Position numbers and translations under genes: made by a program. A DNA stretch of 64,000 nt from Euonymus europaeus (taxonomy: Eukaryota; Streptophyta; Magnoliopsida; Celastrales; Celastraceae), in NCBI GenBank assembly GCA_963580455.1, contig OY756964.1, positions 9,052,001-9,116,000 on the forward strand, given 5' to 3'. Under the pieces are notes generated by a model that saw only the letters and a program-made list of their open reading frames with translations, did not search any database and was not told where the DNA came from. Below are positions 30,901-41,202 of the stretch, in pieces (the stretch's first letter is position 1; every line of letters begins with the position of its first letter).

Positions 30901-32811
30901 CAAATACACATTGAAAATTTAAAGTCACTTTCAAGGCCTACGCAATGAAGGCATCTTAAGGTAGCGGAACATAATATCATCAGAAATGCAATACAGTGCT
31001 AACGATAAAACGGATATACAAGACCATATAGAGGTAAGGAATAGAAATGCAATATTGCTTTCTATACCAAGTTGTCCAAAAGAAGAAGAAAAAAAACTTC
31101 ACTCAAATTGATCTCTCTCCTAATATTCTATATGATTGATTTTTCTCCTCTTTGTAATTGCAAAGATATTATTAAAGCAGAACAAACCCTCATCTAGTAG
31201 TAGACTCAACCCAGACTTAATAGGAATCTAACAAAAATAGGAAAATATTATGAAATTTAAACTCGTTACCCGTGTAATCCATGTACCTAATTCATGACCA
31301 TGCATAAGGATAGTCAAAACCACAAAGTGCCAATTATGATTGTTTTCTTCTTTGTAAATATAGATACTGTAGGATGGGTACACCATGTGGATTTCCCAGT
31401 AGGTCACCCATCATAGTAGCACTACTTGCACCCAAGCATGCTTAGCTAAAGAGCTTTGTTTGGATCTTGTGTGAAAGGAGAAAAGATGTTCACAGTATGA
31501 AAACAAACATTTTCTTTAAGAATTATGATCCAAAGGTTGGTATTCCTACATTTATCTCTTAAGCCATGTGACATGAGTAAGATAAAAGGACTTCATCTAC
31601 AGATATTTGAATGAAGAGATTCATGTGGGTTAAAAAGCTCCCACAAAATTAAATCAGAAACAGCAGGTTTGAGTACTTGACATTTTCACAAACCTGATAT
31701 AATAGCAACCTTATCATATGTTGCACTTGAAATGTCAGCACGTAACACGACTTTCACCTATACTCCCATACAGAATTTATTTTTTGAATTAAAATGTGAT
31801 GAATGAATCAATAAAAATTTCAGAATAACAGAACCAGAATGTGAAATAGCACTTTACCGAAGGAAAACCATCTAAGTACTGCAGTCCAGGATAAGTTTCT
31901 ACAAGACCCTCAATGAACTCAGTAACCACATCTGCAGCCACAATAATAAAAATAATTTAAGTACTTTTCCTATCACATTAAAAAATATGTATACAGTTAG
32001 CCGATTACCCACAATTTGTTCAAGATTATAATTCACCACAACTTAGAAAGGGTGATGTTCATATGCTTCAAAAACAATTAAAATTTTAAAAACGCTAATT
32101 TAGAAACGAAAATAAACAGCAAAGGGAGCTGAATTGAAAAATACTTTTTTATTCCCTTCTCCCTCTTGAAAACCAAACAAAGTACAAAAGAACCAGGACC
32201 TTTGTAAAAGAGAAGTCTAAACTCGTCGTGCCATAAATCCAGCCGATTCCAAGGTACCAAACTATGACAATGAAAAATAAATAACACACAATAAAACGAA
32301 CAATACAAAGAATAAATGTCTATCTTATCCACATAGTAAATTGCTTTTCCTATCTGCAGTCAGCCTACTCGGTTGCGGATCTTACAAAGCCACTAAGTAT
32401 CACAGGAAACCTTGCCCGGAGTTGGCACACCAACTTGATTGTGTCCTGATGAAAATCCATTGGATCATATTCATACATGTTATGAAAATCACATTTACTC
32501 ATATCAGATACGCGCTACGCTATTGAAGCATCGCCACGAGCATTCAAGGTACAAGTAAAGTCAGATGATGAAATTTTGTTACAATCGTTTTCAAAAGGCG
32601 AGAAAATCAACTTTTAAAAGCATTTTCCCAACCATAACAAAAAACAAGAAGTTGATTAACAATACTCGCAAGGAAGTGCACAAAACAGCCCCGCAAACCA
32701 CAGAAACAGACAACAAAACTCAAGAAAACAGTAATGGAAAGAAGTAGAGAGAGTAAATGTGAAATGACAACCATTGGGATCGTTGATGAGTTTCTTCGCC
32801 GGAAAAGCCGT
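24979..32811 (-). CDS. Dihydroxyacetone kinase (Dak1-Dak2 fusion), start and exon 10 abnormal
   Basis: Nineteen exons: 32811-32772, 31931-31858, 31757-31694, 30743-30631, 30533-30486, 30179-30108, 30013-29924, 29355-29182, 28903-28820, about 28130-27986, 27914-27822, 27613-27549, 27004-26861, 26766-26723, 26310-26227, 26134-26061, 25989-25877, 25796-25701, 25104-24979. Except for exon 10 the phases fit. The family phosphorylates dihydroxyacetone with ATP in the cytosol. Dak1 shows [18 protein letters not shown] and, across exons 8/9, GIHGEPGA with the substrate-binding His. Dak2 shows [10 protein letters not shown], the Mg-ATP aspartates. Two oddities: the expected start reads ACG ([13 protein letters not shown]) below an in-frame TAA, and the 5' half of exon 10 is unreadable. 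Either a non-AUG-started gene with an unseen exon, or a young pseudogene. Confidence 0.85.
26440..26645 (+). repeat. SINE in a DAK intron
   Basis: GGTCACTGGTTCAATCTTG is a Pol III B-box region, followed by AATAGCCCCTCCACATATT and CCCCCCTACTGCGGGTC. This is the body pattern of a widespread plant tRNA-derived SINE group (B box, then a CCTCT/CCACA motif, then a short pyrimidine-rich end). The A box is weak. It sits in the intron between exons 14 and 15. Confidence 0.6.
31372..31475 (-). pseudogene. 5S rRNA-derived sequence in DAK intron 3
   Basis: GATTTCCCAGTAGGTCACCC, then CACCCAAGCATGCTTAGCTA, match the reverse complement of plant 5S rRNA (its 3' two thirds including the internal promoter) with scattered changes. 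About 100 bp are recognisable. It is degraded and isolated, so not a working 5S gene. A relic of a 5S-carrying retroelement such as a Cassandra LTR, or of a 5S-derived SINE, is more likely. Confidence 0.65.
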
Positions 32812-33199
32812 AACAGTCTCGCTTGCTTGAATCGAAGAGAGAGCGAGAGCACAAACCCTAAGTCGCAATGCTTTGCATTAACTGTAGAGGGAATTAGAGA
32901 GAAAGCTAGCTACAGTCAAGTTGTTTGGTTTGGGGGTGAGTCCCAATTTATATTTAATTGGTTACTTGGATAAGTACGATGAGTCATTTTGTAGAAGCTC
33001 ACCTGAAGAAGGAGCTTTTTTTCCTCTCCCGGTTTTCTTCAAAGGAATGGAATTGATTTTGGTTGCTCGTCTCCGCCTCCGGACAAAGAAATGCTGATTT
33101 TTCAAATTACCCAAAACCCCTCGTGTTTCTATTCATTTACACGCAAAGGCATGGATGAGTTAATTATTGCCATGGATTGTTGGGCTTGGATTGAGCTCA
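32812..33199 (-). promoter_or_regulatory. DAK 5' UTR and promoter region
   Basis: Upstream of the presumed DAK start. Minus reading contains a short upstream frame ATGCAAAGC...TAG ending just inside, and a possible 5' UTR intron (TCTTCAG|GTGAGC to CTACAG). No second gene seen. Confidence 0.4.
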
Positions 33200-33206
33200 T
33201 TAAACT

Positions 33207-33600
33207 TTAAGGGCTTGTTTGCATAAATAAAAAAAAGTTAAGTGAAATAATGTAAGGAATAATTAAGTGGGGTAGGATAGAGTAATTAAATGAAATTGTA
33301 GCTTGTTTGAATGAGATAAGAGTTAATTAAAATATAAATTATTTACTTTGTTTAGATAGAAAGTCGAGTAAGGTAGATTAAATAATTAAAACATTTAAGA
33401 TGACTTATCCCCTATTTTACCCTCTTAATCTCCAAATTAGGAGGTTAAAATTATCACTTAAGGAGAGTAGAGTAGGAAATAATTTATTTCCTATATCACC
33501 CTCCTAACCACTTCTCACTTAAAATCAAGTAATGTATATAATGATTATTCTACTTAACCCTCCCTAATTAACTTTCCAATATCCAAATCCTAGCAAACTC
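33207..33600. mobile_element. MITE, 394 bp, with 7-bp target duplication
   Basis: TTAAACT occurs at 33200-33206 and 33601-33607, directly flanking an AT-rich segment with imperfect inverted ends (left TTAAGGGCTTGTTTGC; right end GCAAACTC). An internal palindrome AGGAAATAATTTATTTCCT lies near 33474. No coding capacity. The duplication length and GGGCTTGTTTG-type end suggest a hAT-related MITE. Confidence 0.65.
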
Positions 33601-33884
33601 TTAAACTATGTTTGTTTTGGAAGAAAAATACTAAATGGAGGGAAATGAAAGTTTGGGGTAAAAATGATGGAATCTAAAAATGAAGGTGTTTGGTTAGGAT
33701 AACTAAAATTATATAAGAGACGTTTTTCTTCTAAAAATGACAAGGGGCCATGGTTTTTATTTTTTCTTACCCTAAAAGATGAGGGGAAAGCTATTGATGC
33801 AAGACATTTATATGGGTCCCAAAAGTGAAATTACAAGTGTAACCTTCACACAAATCTCTATCGAGCCTATATTATATAAAGCAG

Positions 33885-34050
33885 CAGCATTTGCGGCTCT
33901 CTCTTAGCGAGTACCGACTATTCCGCTACAGTTCCGCGCGTTGGCGTCCGACCGTGGTATAAAGCTGCAGCATTTGCGGCTCTCTCCTGGCGAGTACCGA
34001 CTATTCCGCTACAGTTCCGCGCGTTGGCGTTCGACCGTGGTCCGTAAAAC
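33885..34050. repeat. 83-bp tandem duplication in Helitron 1 left end
   Basis: CAGCATTTGCGGCTCTCTC starts at 33885 and 33968. The copies share GAGTACCGACTATTCCGCTA with few mismatches. GC-rich compared with the surroundings. Confidence 0.85.
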
Positions 34051-35229
34051 GACGTCGTCTCTCGGCTCATCTTCAACTTCGGAACAGCGCCCTTCACCAG
34101 TTCTGCCTCTGTCAGGGCTCCTAGGGTTCCACTCGCGCGTCGGTATAAAGACCTGCGTCGGTGTAAAGACCTGGAGAAGCAAAACGACGTTGTTCGCTCT
34201 TGATATTTCGTCAACAACATCACCACACTGACATAACCTCTCCCATTCCCCAGGTACATGCATCTACTTTTCGGTCTCCCTTATCTCTTCGCTCGGGGAA
34301 ACCCAACTTTCGTGATATCGTCCACTGTAATTCGCCTACTTTTGATTATTTTTCTCTGATATGCAATTCGCCTTTCCTGAAACTCCTGATAAGACCCTCT
34401 GTTGCGATGGCTCCACTGTAACAAAGGTTGTCATCAGCATTTTAGCGATTTCCGGGCGATTACCAACTGTTCAACGTTTGTCCTGCGCGTCGTCTCTGAA
34501 CTTGCCGCGCAAAACGACACCGTGTCTTTTCCTTCCTGCTAAAACGACATGCGGAAATCGATGCTTCTCATTCCCCAATCGCAGATCATGTGCTGCCTTG
34601 CGATCCTTCACAGAGAGAGTTCTTCCCACCCCTGCGATCGTGCTTTTGTATGTTCATGCACCTGAGTATCTACTTTATCTCTTGATTGTCTGTCATTCGG
34701 TCCACCTGTCCGATAGGATACTGCAACAGTCCGATCTTGCTTTGGGGGATTCACCCACCTCTTAAAACCCTTTGCGTAGTCTCTCCCTATCTTTCCTCGC
34801 TACATTACTTCTGTGCAAAGTATTTCCTCCTCTATTGATTGTTCGACGTATGTTGTAATTTGTTTCGTGTTCTCATCTTGCTGCTTCTTATTACTGATTT
34901 TCTTGCTTCTGCACTTCTTATTTAGTGGTTTGCTTGCCTTTTCTAGGTCTCACAATGTTTGTTTCTCCCAGGTTATTCACTCCTGGTTACAAGTTTGGTT
35001 GTTTCAGCTTTCGAATCGCAATATTTCATGCTTCTTTTCAGCTTGCTGCTACTCAGGTTTGAAAGTCTTGCATCTATTTTAGATATGCTTTCTAGATTTG
35101 TACCTTCTTTTTTTGGGACTTTTGGCCGCCGACTGTGAGGTAATCTTCCTCTATTGCAGCCCTAAGTTAATATTCCAGTGAACATAGAAATAGTTATGTC
35201 TTTAAATTCCCATGGTCTCTCTTTTACAG

Positions 35230-35373
35230 GATGTGAAAAGGTTGTATATGGCTATTCGAGCGAGAGCAAGCCTTAGCAGTGTCTTTACAAACATCCGGAT
35301 GACAATCATAAAACTAAAATCTGGAAAGTTATAGGTTCATGTACCCATTGCTCCAACCAAGGAGTGTATTCAG
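35230..35373 (+). pseudogene. Captured exon of a DUF4336-type plant gene
   Basis: An exon with intact borders (CTTTTACAG before, GTTTTATTT after) encodes DVKRLYMAIRARASLSSVFT, then NIRMTIIKLKSGKL, a TAG (35332-35334), then VHVPIAPTKECIQ. Plant DUF4336 proteins read NIRMTVVKLRSGGLWVHAPI followed by APTKECIQ, so the stop replaces the Trp codon. Flanking exons were not found. This looks like gene capture by the Helitron followed by decay. Confidence 0.65.
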
Positions 35374-37889
35374 GTTTTATTTCCTCTATTATTTTATTTC
35401 CACTGATGTATATGTAATTTGCTAGACAATTTTCCAGTCTTTCGATATGACTATATTTAGATGAGCCTTTTTAATTTGGAGAAATTTTTTGTTCAACCTT
35501 CCCATTGTAGATTTTCTATATATGGGTGATTGATTTTTATTTTGTTTCTATTTCTTATTTAGCATTCCCTCTCGCATCATCAAAGCATTATTCCAAGCAG
35601 TTAGGATCAGCTGCTTCAATTTGGTAGGAAAATTGGTGGGGATCATGTGGATTCTGCACCATTTGATTCTATATGAAGCAATGCTCTCCTCACTAATTAA
35701 ATATTATCCATTATGTGTGTTAATTATTTCAATTCGTTCCACTTTTCCACCTTTTCTTTCTTCTTTTTCAAGCATCTTGCTTACTCCTGTCTCAAATTGT
35801 GGTGTATGTGGGGGGTTCTATCAAGGGAAAGTGATTTGTTGGCAATGAGAGTAATCATTGTCCTTCTATTTATGTATATTTAGCCACGTATATGGTCATG
35901 TTTGTTATATGAGCTTCTACTAAAAATAAAGGCTCATACATTTGATGTGATGAGTCCTCTGTTTAGTCTCATAAATTAATGATTTAATAGATTCTGTTTG
36001 ACGCTCCTATTGGGTAAAGGTGAAGATTGGGTCAATGGACAGAGAATTGGTAGCTATTGGGTAAGTATTCCTTGCCTCTCTATACTATTGGTATTCCAAC
36101 TAAACCGAAAAAATAAGAGAGCTGATCATAGTACTTAGATTAGCAATATTGGCTTATTATGGAATGGTGCCTCCTTTGTTGTATTTGTGCATCTGATTTA
36201 TCAGCCACTTACGCTTAAATATCATTTATGGTGCCTCCTTTGTTGCATTTTCTCTGTAACTAGACTTCGGCCTTTTTCCAATAGTTCTTTCATTGGCTGG
36301 AAAAAACTTTAATGCGTAAATTGTTGTTACAAAAAGAGAGGTTGGAGAAGGGAGAGTTGGAGATGAGTTGCCTGCCAAACAAAATGATTCTCTGGTTTGC
36401 CATGGAAACTTGATTCTATTCACTTTTTGACAAATTCCCACATGTTTCTGATTGAAGGGAAGAGAATTGGACTGTAGTTTGTCTTTGTGTTTGTTGACCT
36501 CTTATGTATGCAAGGAACTATCTAACGAAGAAGCATCTCTGGATGTATGCGTCTTTACCTAACTAAGAAGCATCATTTCTTTGTAAAGCAACTCTCAACC
36601 TTTGTTCTGCATTTGTAAGATGCCTTTCAGTATTTGCCAGATACATCTCTTTCTCTTACTGCTTCGTCTGTGATTGGTGCAACCTTTGGTTGTCTACCAA
36701 ATCGGTAAGGTGAACTTTTTCTAATGCAAACAGTTTGATTTATTTGGGTTTGAAACAATGATTGAAAAAAATAATGATATTTGACCGCTCTTTCAAAGAT
36801 CTTTATTTGACTTTGTTACATAAAGTAACATTACTTCATAGTTGAATTTAAAGAAATCCCATATAGGTGAGGTTGATATGAGAATTCTTCAAAGGCAAAG
36901 CCACCAAATTGGAGCTTAGAAGAATATGGCTAAAGCACCGTGAGTAATTTTATTGTTCCATTTTCGTGGGTCTATTATAAATTACAGTAGTTACTTTATT
37001 TGATTTATTGGACAAATTGTTGAGCAAATTCCTAATTTGTTTAGGGAACATATTGTGAATTTCAAACAGGTATATTTCCATGCTCATCAATTGAAGGATA
37101 AAAGGATCCAGGTATTGGGTGATAGCTTTCCACTGCCTACTGCTATCGATAAATCTTAGATGGAATTGAGCATATTGCAATAGTCAAGGTGAGCTGTGTT
37201 CGTACTACTGGAATTAATGCTTCATAAAATTCAATGGTAGGCATATTTGAATCACCTTGAGGAAGGTTTGAGCCTGTGGGTTCTGTCCCTTGGCTTGACT
37301 CCTACACGTATAAGAATGCTCCATTGGTGAAGTACTGTGTCACTAAAACTGGAAGGTTTTTTCATTACTATGCATGTATATCAATGGAGAGAATGTCTGC
37401 ATTAGAGCCTAAATTTTAGCTGATTAGGCATGGGAGAGAGACTGAACTTGATTTTCTTTTCATCTGGCTTCTTTAAATGTAAGGTACTTAGCTACAATAC
37501 AGTTGTTTTTCTTTTTTTATTTATGCAATTATGTTTCCCTCTTATTATATTACAAAAAAAAAGTAATATAATTTCCTTCCGCGTCTTTTCCTTAGACAAC
37601 TTTTGAAATTGTATAACACTGAATCATCCAATTACCTAAATCAATTAAAATATCTGAAAATGTCAAATATCCCTAAGAGTAAGCATCTCTAAGTGTCCCA
37701 AGTGAGTGATACTAATGATTTGGATTTTTCAAATTTGAAAATGGAGTCAAATTTAATAGTTAAGATTGGTGTATTGTTGATGCTTTAAGATATTTTTCTT
37801 TGAGATATTTTGCACTATCGTGAAATATCAATCCTACAATCCCTTTCATCTCTTATGCTAACTTAAATAGATTTTGTAAACTTATACTG

Positions 37890-37919
37890 ACCCGGGGCAA
37901 CGCCCGGGTTCCTACCTAG
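37890..37919 (+). other. Helitron 1 3' terminus (hairpin + CTAG)
   Basis: A 7-bp stem, ACCCGGG / CCCGGGT, with a 6-base loop, 6 bases, then CTAG. This is the termination signal for rolling-circle transposition. Confidence 0.85.
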
Positions 37920-38410
37920 TCTATTATATAATTTGAAGTCCTGCATTGTTTGTACAGCGAGTTGAGCGTGGTTTCCATACTCGCGCGTGAGTCCTGCATT
38001 TTTTTTTAAGGACCGTTAGATTTGTTATCCTTTGATTTCTAGATTGTTCCTTTTGATCGAGCGGTTGATAATACATCTATGTCACTTGACTTTGTTCTGG
38101 AAAGTTACTTCACTTTCCCCTTTAGTAAATCATATTTTCGCTTCGTTCGTCTTTAGTCGGTTATAGGAACACTGCTCAAAATCTTAAAAGCATAAACTTG
38201 TGATTGTGTTCAACGGAGAAGAGGATTGTAAGCTTGTAGTTCCATAATCTCCAGGTAAGGTTTATACAAACTTTTTAGTGTTTCTTTTCCTTTTTCAATT
38301 GTTTTTCTCCATAGTAGATACACAATTTCCTTTTCTAATAATAGAAAGCAGTCGTTCTCAAACAAATGAGAAATCAAAATGAAAAGTAGGAATTGACAAA
38401 CATAGGATAC

Positions 38411-38979
38411 CGACTACTCACCTTGATAATGAAACTTTTTCCTAATCAAGTTTCCCCCTTTTTGTGGGTACATCCTAGCGGTTGGAACTTCTTGCTCTTA
38501 TGCTAAGATAGAGGCAAGTCTTCCAATACAATCAAGAGTTTGATATAGAGATTCGAGAAGAATTGTGCTATGACAATATCTAGGTCATAAGGGATATGGA
38601 TGAAGAGTCGTGTTGCAGAGAAAAGAGAGATGAACAGAATTGAGTAAAAATGGGTTGTCTGAAAGGTTTTTTTTTTTTAATGAGTGTTTGACTGCACTCT
38701 AAACAAGGTGCAATGAAGGAAGGCCAACTAATGGTAAAACTAACGGTTTTTTTAGTGTTCTTGGTAGAGGCATGCATGTTACTCCTCCTTATCAATTATT
38801 GTGCATTAAATGATTTGCCGGCTACTACCATTAAATGTTTTGTCCAACCTTTGTAAAAATGCTTTGAACGAGAGTTGAATATAATCACATTATAATATCT
38901 TTTTGTTTCAAGAGCTGTAGATCAATATGAAAAGAAAAATATTTAGATTGTTAGATAATATGGTTATTGTATTGGATAA
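38411..38979. repeat. 568-bp tandem duplication, copy 1
   Basis: Begins CGACTACTCACCTTGATAAT. Copy 2 follows immediately. Only two differences were seen: one extra T in a T run, and CAATATC versus CAATGTC. It does not encode a recognisable protein. Confidence 0.92.
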
Positions 38980-39546
38980 CGACTACTCACCTTGATAATG
39001 AAACTTTTTCCTAATCAAGTTTCCCCCTTTTGTGGGTACATCCTAGCGGTTGGAACTTCTTGCTCTTATGCTAAGATAGAGGCAAGTCTTCCAATACAAT
39101 CAAGAGTTTGATATAGAGATTCGAGAAGAATTGTGCTATGACAATGTCTAGGTCATAAGGGATATGGATGAAGAGTCGTGTTGCAGAGAAAAGAGAGATG
39201 AACAGAATTGAGTAAAAATGGGTTGTCTGAAAGGTTTTTTTTTTTTAATGAGTGTTTGACTGCACTCTAAACAAGGTGCAATGAAGGAAGGCCAACTAAT
39301 GGTAAAACTAACGGTTTTTTTAGTGTTCTTGGTAGAGGCATGCATGTTACTCCTCCTTATCAATTATTGTGCATTAAATGATTTGCCGGCTACTACCATT
39401 AAATGTTTTGTCCAACCTTTGTAAAAATGCTTTGAACGAGAGTTGAATATAATCACATTATAATATCTTTTTGTTTCAAGAGCTGTAGATCAATATGAAA
39501 AGAAAAATATTTAGATTGTTAGATAATATGGTTATTGTATTGGATA
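38980..39546. repeat. 568-bp tandem duplication, copy 2
   Basis: Same sequence as 38411-38979. The 71-codon minus-strand frames at 38580 and 39148 are identical only because of this duplication and are not considered genes. Confidence 0.92.
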
Positions 39547-39567
39547 TATGTTTTCTCTTATAGTCAT

Positions 39568-39632
39568 TATATATATATATATATATATCTATCTATATAT
39601 ATATAGTAGATAGTAGATAGTGGATAGTAGAT
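39568..39632. repeat. Microsatellite (TA)n and TAGTAGA-type run
   Basis: Simple AT dinucleotide stretch followed by imperfect AGTAGATAGTAGATAG repeats. Confidence 0.85.
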
Positions 39633-39736
39633 TTTAAAACCCTACAAATACACTGAATTTCCTATCAATAAATCTCACAATTGATGTTGTGTATATTCTC
39701 CCTACATATATACATGGGAGAATTAACTGAATCCTA

Positions 39737-41202
39737 TTGTTGCTATTTATTTCTAATTCACCCATGTCCTTTTTGTTGCTATTTATTTCTAATTCACTCA
39801 TGTCCTTTTTGTTGTGTTTGTATTTTTGAATTCTTTTGTTATAGGTCACATAGCTTGAATCACTGCTTGGTTCTTCGTTCTTTAGTGTCAGGTAACCTTG
39901 CTACCTTTTAATTTTCATTCTAGATTATTGCCATGTTCTCTATTTGTTGGTAAATTTATACAGCTTATGTGCTTGCCCATTTTGCTTGCAGTTGGATAAA
40001 AATTTGTATTTAGCTTTGTTTTCGTAAAAGACCATTCTTAGCTACGTTGCTCCATAATTTTAAGATAATTTCAATTTCAATTTTTTCCCCCTCTTATGCA
40101 CTATGATTTTCCATTGTTTCAACTTCTTGACAATATGGTTTCATTGTTTTATTTTCATGATAGGACTTCTTTTTCCATTTTCACTGTTTGTCCATTTCTT
40201 TTTGGGTTTCTATCGATTTAAATTATTGTTTTCAATTTCAGTTTTGAGCTATGTATGCCTAAGCTATTTTTTTCTCTCTTTTTTGATTATCTTCACTATT
40301 AATTGCTTTGCTCAAATTCATATATATTTTGATTGTTTGTCTATTTCTTTCTGGATTTCTATCGCTTTAAATTGTTGTTTTTAATTTGTTATCTTTCTTT
40401 GTTTTTCTTTGTATTTTCAGCTTTTGTTTGTTTGAATGCATTAATCATGCATTATTCTGATTCATTTGATTCTTCAGCTCGCACAACTACTGTTTTTTTT
40501 CTTTCAAGAAACCACTGTTTTCTGTGGTGCTAAGGTTTTTGTTCTCTGTGGTGCTACGGTTTTCATTGATATGGTTAAGTGTTGTTGATTATAACTTATA
40601 GCTACTATTTACTTCTAATTCACTCATGTCCTTATTGTTGTATCTGTATTTTTGAACCCTTTTGTTACAGGTGCACATAGTTTGAGCCACTACATAGTTC
40701 TTCGTTGTTTAGTGCGAGGTAAACCAGCTACTGTTTAATTTTCATTATAGATTATTGCCATATCCTTTTTCCCTTGGTTAATTTATGCAGCTAATGTGCT
40801 TGCCCATTTTGCTTGCAGTTGGATCAAAAGTTGTAGTTAGCTTTGTTTCTCTTCAAGATCATTCTTAGCTACGCTGCTCCATAGTTTTAAGGTAATTTTA
40901 ATTTCAGTTTTGAGCTATATATGCCTAAGCTATTTTCCCCCTCTTCTCTCGATTATCTTGACTATTAATTGCTTAGCTGAAATTGATATATATATTTTGG
41001 AGCACGATGAATCCCCATTGTTCCAACTTCTTGACTCTGTGATTTGATTGTTTGATTTTCATAATGAGTCTTCTTTTTTATTTTGATTGCTTTTCTATTG
41101 TTTTTTTGGATTTCTATCGCTTTTAAATTGGTGTTTTTAATTCGTTATATTTCTTTGTTTTTCTTTCTATCTTCAGCTTTTGTTTGTTTGAACGCATTAA
41201 TC
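39737..41202 (+). repeat. Nested duplications in the Helitron 2 leader
   Basis: A 39-bp unit (TTGTTGCTATTTATTTCTAA) is repeated at 39737-39812 and returns near 40605. TTTTGAGCTATGTATGCCTA at about 40242 returns at 40909. GGATTTCTATCGCTTTAAAT-type text occurs near 40199, 40355 and 41107. TTTGAATGCATTAATCATG at about 40431 returns right over the Rep start codon at 41203. The leader thus arose by several overlapping duplications, and one duplicated the start-codon region. Confidence 0.75.

Larger units (their letters stand above)
33855..37919 (+). mobile_element. Non-autonomous Helitron 1
   Basis: The right end is textbook: hairpin ACCCGGG-loop-CCCGGGT followed by TCCTAC and CTAG at 37916-37919. 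The left end is taken as A|TC at 33855, where TCTCTATCGAGCCTATATTA precedes a TATAAAG-type leader. TC at 33861 is an alternative. The 4.06-kb interior has no Rep or helicase. It carries a near-perfect 83-bp duplication by the left end and at least one captured gene exon. Helitrons move by rolling-circle replication and rely on a partner's Rep-helicase. Helitron 2 next door, or a relative, could have supplied it. Confidence 0.75.

Noticed and set aside
31372..31475. Functional 5S rRNA gene
   Set aside because: Only part of the gene is recognisable, it has many changes, and it is not in an array.
34361..35082. Small proteins encoded in Helitron 1
   Set aside because: The open frames at 34361-34765 and 34813-35082 are low-complexity or Cys/Phe-rich without family similarity or splice context.
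38580..39363. Two identical 71-codon genes on the minus strand
   Set aside because: They are identical only because of the 568-bp duplication. There is no family similarity and they lie in a Helitron leader.
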